The notes beneath the pieces were generated by a model. It was given only the letters and a program-made list of their open reading frames with translations, did not search any database and had not been told where the DNA came from. Shown here one piece after another: positions 6,047 through 8,879 of a stretch of 8,879 bases of DNA. Source of the stretch: DAIDAN01 sp049303335 (GTDB lineage: Archaea > Aenigmatarchaeota > Aenigmatarchaeia > Aenigmatarchaeales > DAIDAN01); NCBI GenBank assembly GCA_049303335.1, contig JBAQNA010000028.1, positions 1-8,879 on the forward strand, written 5' to 3'. The translations under genes were made by a program, and so were the position numbers. Numbering within the stretch: position 1 is the stretch's first letter; each line of letters starts with the position of its first letter.

Positions 6047-6142
6047 AATCTTTATTTTCTTCCGTCGCAATTTCTTCTCATGCCAATCAAATACGAATAA
6101 TCGACTTTGGGCGACGTGCCGTCCGCGGAAAGGGCGTAAAAG
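6047..6142. other. Gap with orphan TATA, mini-ORF and possible gene remnant
   Basis: The stretch before the acetyltransferase promoter holds a CTTTATTTT box (6050-6058) centred about 26 nt before ATG 6080, the spacing seen for real leaderless genes here. The frame there encodes only MPIKYE before TAA at 6098. On the minus strand the same DNA reads as a protein-like stretch, including SADGTSPKVDYSYLIGMRRN, ending in TAA at 6052, but without a plausible start. Either could be the relic of a lost gene; no family is recognised. Confidence 0.25.
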
Positions 6143-6151
6143 TTTTATAAA
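6143..6151 (+). promoter_or_regulatory. TATA box for the GNAT acetyltransferase gene
   Basis: TTTTATAAA is centred 25 nt before ATG 6172 and only 19 nt before ATG 6166, so it favours the second ATG as the leaderless start. Confidence 0.65.
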
Positions 6152-6171
6152 CCGGATTCCAATTAATGTTT

Positions 6172-6621
6172 ATGAAAAGAATGAAAATCAGGCTCTGCAA
6201 AAAAGAGGACTTGCAGCAGATAATGAAGCTCGGGAAGGACGTGTTCTGCGGGGAGAGCTGGTACAGGAAAAATGTGTTTGATTCCATATTGAAGGAGAAT
6301 CCCAAAACCTGCTGGGTGCTTGAAGTTGACGGAAAAATAGAAGGCGTAAGATTCGGGCTTGCCGACCTGGGCGGCAGGGCGTGGGGCTGGATTTTGGTGA
6401 TTGACAAAGAAATGAGAAGAAAAGGATTCGGGACAAAGCTTTTCCTTTATACTGCAAAAAAGCTCAAACGCATGGGCTACAGAAAATTATACGCGGATTG
6501 CAGCACAAAGAATCAGCCATCGATAAAATGGCATCTCAAGATGGGCTATAATATGTCCGGCGTTTTCCGCGACTGGTACGCAAAAGGCGCGGACGCGATT
6601 ATTTTTGACTACGACCTGTAA
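6172..6621 (+). CDS. GNAT-family N-acetyltransferase
   Basis: This 149-residue protein of the GCN5-related acetyltransferase family transfers acetyl from acetyl-CoA to an amine. Motif A spans WGWILVIDKEMRRKGFGTKLF (71-91, first 20: WGWILVIDKEMRRKGFGTKL) and contains the acetyl-CoA pyrophosphate loop R83-K-G-F-G87. Motif B is seen as NQPSIKWHLKMGY (114-126), the usual position where the chain meets the cofactor. The ending, FRDWYAKGADAIIFDYDL, is the final strand pair. Its substrate is unknown; similar short stand-alone archaeal GNATs include N-terminal protein acetylases and small-molecule acetylases, and nothing here decides between them. Three ATGs lie close together (6166, 6172, 6181); 6172 fits the TATA distance best. 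The next gene, the signal peptidase, has its own TATA box immediately after this stop codon. Confidence 0.87.
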   Translation: MKRMKIRLCKKEDLQQIMKLGKDVFCGESWYRKNVFDSILKENPKTCWVLEVDGKIEGVRFGLADLGGRAWGWILVIDKEMRRKGFGTKLFLYTAKKLKRMGYRKLYADCSTKNQPSIKWHLKMGYNMSGVFRDWYAKGADAIIFDYDL

Positions 6622-6627
6622 AGCCGC

Positions 6628-6636
6628 TTTTTATAA
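6628..6636 (+). promoter_or_regulatory. TATA box for the signal peptidase gene
   Basis: TTTTTATAA begins 7 nt after the acetyltransferase stop. It predicts a start near 6658 and a leader of about 22 nt before ATG 6680. GTGAT at 6671-6675, four bases before that ATG, fits the archaeal Shine-Dalgarno sequence and decides the start. A leaderless TTG at 6659 is the alternative. Confidence 0.55.
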
Positions 6637-6679
6637 GCTCCGAAAGCGCATTTGTTTCTTGAATTGGTTTGTGATTCTT

Positions 6680-7159
6680 ATGAAATTCGGCGACATCAAA
6701 AAAAGCTGGGACAGCCTGACGGACGGCTGGTTCGGGAATATCGTCTACATAGTTCTCGGCTTCATAATCGCCTACTCGATAAACGTCGGCCTCGGCTTCG
6801 CGCTTGGCACGCAGACTCCGGTCGTTGACGTTGTGTCTTGCAGCATGTTCCCGTTCTATGATAGGGGCGACATGCTTCTCGTTGCCGGCGACAATACGCC
6901 GCAGGTCGGGGATGTTATCATTTATGATGTCCCAGGCTACAATTATCCGATAATCCACAGGGTTATCAAGATAAACGATGACGGCACATATCAGACGCAG
7001 GGCGACCACAACAGCGGCCAGCTCCCGTTCGAGAAAAACATCCAAAGTTCGCAGATAAAAGGCAAGGCGCTGTTCAAGATGCCGTACATCGGCTGGATCA
7101 AGCTCGTGCCTATGAAAATTTTCGGAGCCATAGACCAGCCGCTGGAACTTTGCAAATAA
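6680..7159 (+). CDS. Signal peptidase I, archaeal/ER (Ser-His-Asp) type
   Basis: This membrane-bound S26B serine protease removes signal peptides from secreted proteins on the outer face of the membrane. The 159-residue chain has one N-terminal transmembrane helix at about 19-43. The catalytic domain follows: nucleophile S55 in CSMFPF, the catalytic histidine H93 in IIHRV (replacing the lysine of bacterial enzymes), and the aspartate D109 in QGDHN. The RGDMLLV (62-68) and VGDVIIYDVPG (76-86) strands are typical of box C regions. The remainder is short, and no second transmembrane segment is evident, as in many compact archaeal homologues. ATG 6680 has a GTGAT Shine-Dalgarno motif at 6671-6675. 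Natural substrates could include surface proteins, but pilin-like precursors such as the LamG protein upstream are usually cut by a different, prepilin-type peptidase. The stop codon sits inside a 19-bp palindrome. Confidence 0.9.
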   Translation: MKFGDIKKSWDSLTDGWFGNIVYIVLGFIIAYSINVGLGFALGTQTPVVDVVSCSMFPFYDRGDMLLVAGDNTPQVGDVIIYDVPGYNYPIIHRVIKINDDGTYQTQGDHNSGQLPFEKNIQSSQIKGKALFKMPYIGWIKLVPMKIFGAIDQPLELCK

Positions 7160-7170
7160 AATTTATTTGC
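7152..7170 (+). terminator. Palindrome spanning the signal peptidase stop codon
   Basis: GCAAATAAA and TTTATTTGC are perfect 9-bp complementary arms around a single A, covering the TAA at 7157-7159. A short T-run (7175-7179) follows within 10 nt, which suits a hairpin plus U-tract or a simple T-rich archaeal terminator. The arms are AT-rich and the one-base centre would force a few pairs open, so RNA hairpin formation is moderate. The palindrome is certain, the role inferred. Confidence 0.45.
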
Positions 7171-7208
7171 CGGATTTTTGTGCCAACTTCTGCAAAATAA
7201 GAAATAAC

Positions 7209-7217
7209 CTTTAAATA
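7209..7217 (+). promoter_or_regulatory. TATA box for the TFS gene
   Basis: CTTTAAATA predicts a transcription start near 7239, giving a leader of about 31 nt. GGTGA at 7259-7263 lies six bases before ATG 7270 and is the Shine-Dalgarno site. An out-of-frame ATG at 7257 overlaps it. Confidence 0.6.
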
Positions 7218-7269
7218 GGATGCGGACGTAAAGTAGTGAATGCTGTTCTGTTTTTTATGGTGAAACATT

Positions 7270-7605
7270 ATGCCCGAATTCTGCGAAAAATGCGAAGGGC
7301 TCATGATGCCGCAAAAAGGGGAGAAAACGACCATTCTCGTGTGCAGGAAGTGCGGCAAGCGCAAGCTCGTGAAGCAGAAGTCCGGCTTCAACATTTCGAC
7401 GCATTCCGAGAGGAGCGGCTCGAACGTGGTTGTGGTCGACAAGAAGTCTACAGTCGAGGTTTTGCCGAAGACTACGCAGCAGTGCCCGAAATGCGAGCAC
7501 ATCGAAGCTTTCTGGTGGCTGCAGCAGACGCGAAGCGCTGACGAGGCTCCGACCCGCTTTTACAAGTGCGTAAAATGCAGGCACATCTGGAGGGAGTACG
7601 AGTAA
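7270..7605 (+). CDS. tfs: Transcription factor S (TFS/TFIIS-like transcript cleavage factor)
   Basis: This small two-zinc-ribbon protein acts on archaeal RNA polymerase to stimulate cleavage of the nascent RNA in stalled or misincorporated complexes. The N-terminal ribbon uses C5, C8, C25 and C28. A linker of about 40 residues follows. The C-terminal TFIIS ribbon uses C72, C75, C100 and C103. The hairpin between the C-terminal cysteine pairs carries the sequence TRSADEAPTRFYKC, with the acidic pair D91-E92 that reaches the polymerase active site in TFIIS/TFS proteins, so the factor is predicted to be cleavage-competent. The length, 111 residues, is normal. ATG 7270 is supported by GGTGA at 7259-7263. 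The gene is a separate unit with its own TATA box. Its TAA forms the first bases of the palindromic element that follows. Confidence 0.94.
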   Translation: MPEFCEKCEGLMMPQKGEKTTILVCRKCGKRKLVKQKSGFNISTHSERSGSNVVVVDKKSTVEVLPKTTQQCPKCEHIEAFWWLQQTRSADEAPTRFYKCVKCRHIWREYE

Positions 7606-7698
7606 GGTTTTTCTCGCGAGAGGCACGAAAAACTTTCAGTTTTTCGGCTCCGCCGGAAGCTTTGCTTCCATGCGAAAACCTTAAGCAAAAAGAGGCAT
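7603..7698 (+). repeat. Stop-codon-anchored palindromic element, copy 2 (expanded, multi-hairpin)
   Basis: The element starts with the TFS stop codon TAA. Outer arms TAAGGTTTT (7603-7611) and AAAACCTTA (7675-7683) pair perfectly. Inside are four further palindromes: TCTCGCGAGA (7612-7621), CGAAAAACT/AGTTTTTCG with a 3-nt loop (7626-7646), CGGC/GCCG (7645-7655) and GGAAGC/GCTTCC with a TTT loop (7655-7669). The last two and the second share end bases, so they cannot all form at full length at once. Its ends and 3' flank match the simpler element at 2056-2098. Candidate roles are a structured 3' end, a terminator or a mobile repeat. Confidence 0.7.
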
Positions 7699-7700
7699 TA

Positions 7701-7717
7701 GAAAATATCATATTTTC
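7701..7717 (+). terminator. AT-rich hairpin after the palindromic element
   Basis: GAAAATA (7701-7707) and TATTTTC (7711-7717) form a perfect 7-bp stem with loop TCA, followed by a pyrimidine-rich stretch. It may be a weak terminator downstream of TFS. Confidence 0.3.
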
Positions 7718-7733
7718 TTCGTCTCACACTTAT

Positions 7734-7741
7734 CCTTAAAT
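7734..7741 (+). promoter_or_regulatory. TATA box for the unknown gene at 7764
   Basis: CCTTAAAT is centred about 26 nt before ATG 7764, the same leaderless spacing as at four other genes here. Confidence 0.55.
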
Positions 7742-7763
7742 CGTTTTCTTCTTATTGTAATGT

Positions 7764-8132
7764 ATGCCTATTCGAGAAATATTTAATTACGGCGTAAACC
7801 ATCTCAAGAAGCAGCCGCAGGCGGCGTGGGAGATGGATGTTTCCGGCATAACTTTGCGGGTGGAGCGTTCCGGCAGCAAATGTTATTGGACAAAAATAAT
7901 AGTCAAAAAAGGCGAAGAAGAAGTGTATGAATTGTCCAGAAATCTCGAAGAAAGAACAGAATCATTTTTCGGCAGCCAAGCCAGAAAATACGATGGCGAC
8001 AAAAACTGTTTTATAGAATATCTCAACAAGACTGTTGCCGACGAAATAGGCGATAAAAATTATAAAACAGACTTTGACCCGCAGACAGAAAAGCAATATC
8101 GGGAATTTCTCCGGAAAATCCTAAATTTATGA
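7764..8132 (+). CDS. Hypothetical protein, 122 residues
   Basis: I do not recognise a family. The protein is soluble, highly charged (many Lys, Glu, Asp) and has no signal or membrane segment. Residues about 22-60 look like a run of beta strands (WEMDVSGITLRVERSG, then CYWTKIIVKKG). The rest, about 60-122, looks mainly helical with an acidic-basic pattern and ends in REFLRKILNL. Two cysteines, C40 and C82, do not form a metal motif. A TATA box at the leaderless distance and a protein-like composition support it as real. Its codons end more often in A/T, and Arg is mostly AGA, compared with the GC-ending codons of the GTPase and uS13 genes. This may point to a foreign origin or simply weak expression. 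It sits alone between the TFS gene and the ribosomal gene. Confidence 0.65.
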   Translation: MPIREIFNYGVNHLKKQPQAAWEMDVSGITLRVERSGSKCYWTKIIVKKGEEEVYELSRNLEERTESFFGSQARKYDGDKNCFIEYLNKTVADEIGDKNYKTDFDPQTEKQYREFLRKILNL

Positions 8133-8174
8133 TATATCTCATTTCAAACATAAAATTCCCGCGATAGAATTAAG

Positions 8175-8183
8175 TTTATAAAG
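8175..8183 (+). promoter_or_regulatory. TATA box and leader of the uS13 gene
   Basis: TTTATAAAG predicts a start near 8204 and a leader of about 40 nt, the longest predicted here. GTGAT at 8236-8240, three bases before ATG 8244, is the Shine-Dalgarno match. The gap 8133-8243 shows nothing else clear. Confidence 0.55.
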
Positions 8184-8243
8184 GTTAGTCAGCAATTATC
8201 AGAAAGCCGTTATTTGAGATTATCAACGATTATTAGTGATTTT

Positions 8244-8879
8244 ATGGGAAAAAATGTCGCGAACGTGAAGGACGAGACAAAGCTTGAGGAGAAGAAAAGG
8301 GTAGAGCAGGAGAGGAAGGAGCACTCCGCGAAAAGGGAGGCGTCCAAGAAACAGATAGAGGGAGTGCGCGGGATTGTCCGTGTCTGCGAGACCAACGTTG
8401 ACGGAACGAAAAAAATCAGGCAGGCGCTTCTGAAGGTGAAGGGCGTCGGTTATGCCCTCGCGAACGCCTCGCCGAAAATGTCGGGATTCGGAAACGTGCA
8501 CATAGGATCGCTCACCGACGAACAGCTTGAGAAACTGGAAGACGTCATAAAGAATCCGGTAAAGTACGGATTCCCGGCGCATATGGTAAACCGCGTCAAG
8601 GAAACCTTTACAGGCGAGTCTCATCATCTTGTTGAGTCGGAATTGCTTCTGGCTGTAAAGACTGACATCGACTTCATGAAAAAAATAAGGTGCTACAAGG
8701 GAGTGCGCCACGAGATAGGGCAGCCCGTGCGCGGACAAAGAACGCGCTCCTCGTTCAGAACGGGAATACAGATTGGGGTTACAAGAAAAGGCGCGGCAGC
8801 GCCTGCAAAAGCCGCGGCAGCGGCGCCTGCAGGAAAAGGAGCAGCACCTGCGGCGGGAGTAAAACCAGCAGTTGGTGGT
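8244..8879 (+). CDS. rps13: Small-subunit ribosomal protein uS13 (archaeal S13), 3' end outside window
   Basis: The frame is open from ATG 8244 to the right edge: 212 residues with no stop. The core, about residues 39-180, is archaeal S13, a protein of the 30S head that contacts tRNA and 16S rRNA. Recognisable parts are the N-terminal VRGIVRVCETNVDG, the helix-turn-helix LLKVKGVGYALA (62-73), LTDEQLEKLEDVIKNP (90-105), HHLVESELLLAVKTDIDFMK (127-146) and the C-terminal rRNA-binding motif GVRHEIGQPVRGQRTRSS (153-170). Two parts are unusual. Residues 1-38 are an extra, highly charged Lys/Glu-rich extension that may form a coiled coil. From about 183 a low-complexity Ala/Pro/Gly/Lys tail begins and runs out of the window. 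Archaeal S13 is normally about 150 residues. In archaea this gene usually leads an S13-S4-S11-RNA polymerase cluster, so those genes are expected to the right. Confidence 0.95.
   Translation, partial: MGKNVANVKDETKLEEKKRVEQERKEHSAKREASKKQIEGVRGIVRVCETNVDGTKKIRQALLKVKGVGYALANASPKMSGFGNVHIGSLTDEQLEKLEDVIKNPVKYGFPAHMVNRVKETFTGESHHLVESELLLAVKTDIDFMKKIRCYKGVRHEIGQPVRGQRTRSSFRTGIQIGVTRKGAAAPAKAAAAAPAGKGAAPAAGVKPAVGG

Noticed and set aside
6605..6679. Upstream start giving a signal peptidase with 25 extra residues
   Set aside because: This would overlap the acetyltransferase end and the TATA box at 6628-6636. ATG 6680 has a GTGAT site at the correct distance.
8210..8738. Antisense frames over the uS13 gene
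   Set aside because: The plus strand encodes uS13 with its conserved motifs; the antisense products have no support.

Overview
The window looks archaeal. It carries an archaeal-type ribosomal protein uS13, a TFS/TFIIS-like RNA polymerase cleavage factor, a Ser-His-Asp signal peptidase, an Obg-related GTPase with a TGS domain, a PF04008-type adenosine-specific kinase, and a pilin-like N-terminus on a surface protein. Promoters fit archaeal TATA/box A elements. Several genes have the TATA centre about 25 nt before the ATG (leaderless transcripts); others have a short leader with GGTGA/GTGAT Shine-Dalgarno sequences. Genes are packed tightly, and two convergent pairs are separated by one base. 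A small-genome (possibly DPANN-type) archaeon is plausible, but the window alone cannot fix the lineage.

Layout. 1-1540 (+): 3' part of an FtsX/MacB-type permease, then its ABC ATPase with an unusual polybasic N-terminus. 1542-2590 (-): adenosine-specific kinase, preceded by a zinc-ribbon plus KH-domain protein. 2708-2983 (+): a 91-residue three-helix membrane protein of possible SemiSWEET/PQ-loop type. 2985-3650 (-): a phosphoribosyltransferase-like protein with a degenerate PRPP loop. 3708-4898 (+): YchF/Obg-type GTPase with TGS domain, apparently sharing a TATA region with the divergent phosphoribosyltransferase gene. 4931-6046 (+): pilin-like anchor fused to a LamG/ConA-like domain, with a perfect 33-bp in-frame tandem duplication. 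6172-7605 (+): GNAT acetyltransferase, type I signal peptidase and TFS. 7764-8132 (+): an unrecognised protein. 8244-end (+): uS13 with extra N- and C-terminal extensions, open at the right edge.

The most interesting signal is a pair of related palindromic elements, at 2056-2098 (read on -) and 7603-7698 (read on +). Both begin exactly at the TAA stop codon of the upstream gene. They share their 5' end, their 3' arm and about 15 nt of downstream flank, and differ at positions that keep base pairing. The second copy has about 50 bp of extra nested hairpins in the middle. This looks like a stop-codon-anchored repeat family or a structured 3'-end/terminator module. A third, unrelated palindrome also spans a stop codon at 7152-7170.

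Functionally the region is mostly single-gene housekeeping units (translation, transcription, secretion, nucleotide metabolism). The clear co-transcribed candidates are the permease/ATPase pair and possibly the KH-protein/adenosine-kinase pair. No gap exceeds 300 bases, and I saw no tRNA, rRNA, CRISPR or transposase.
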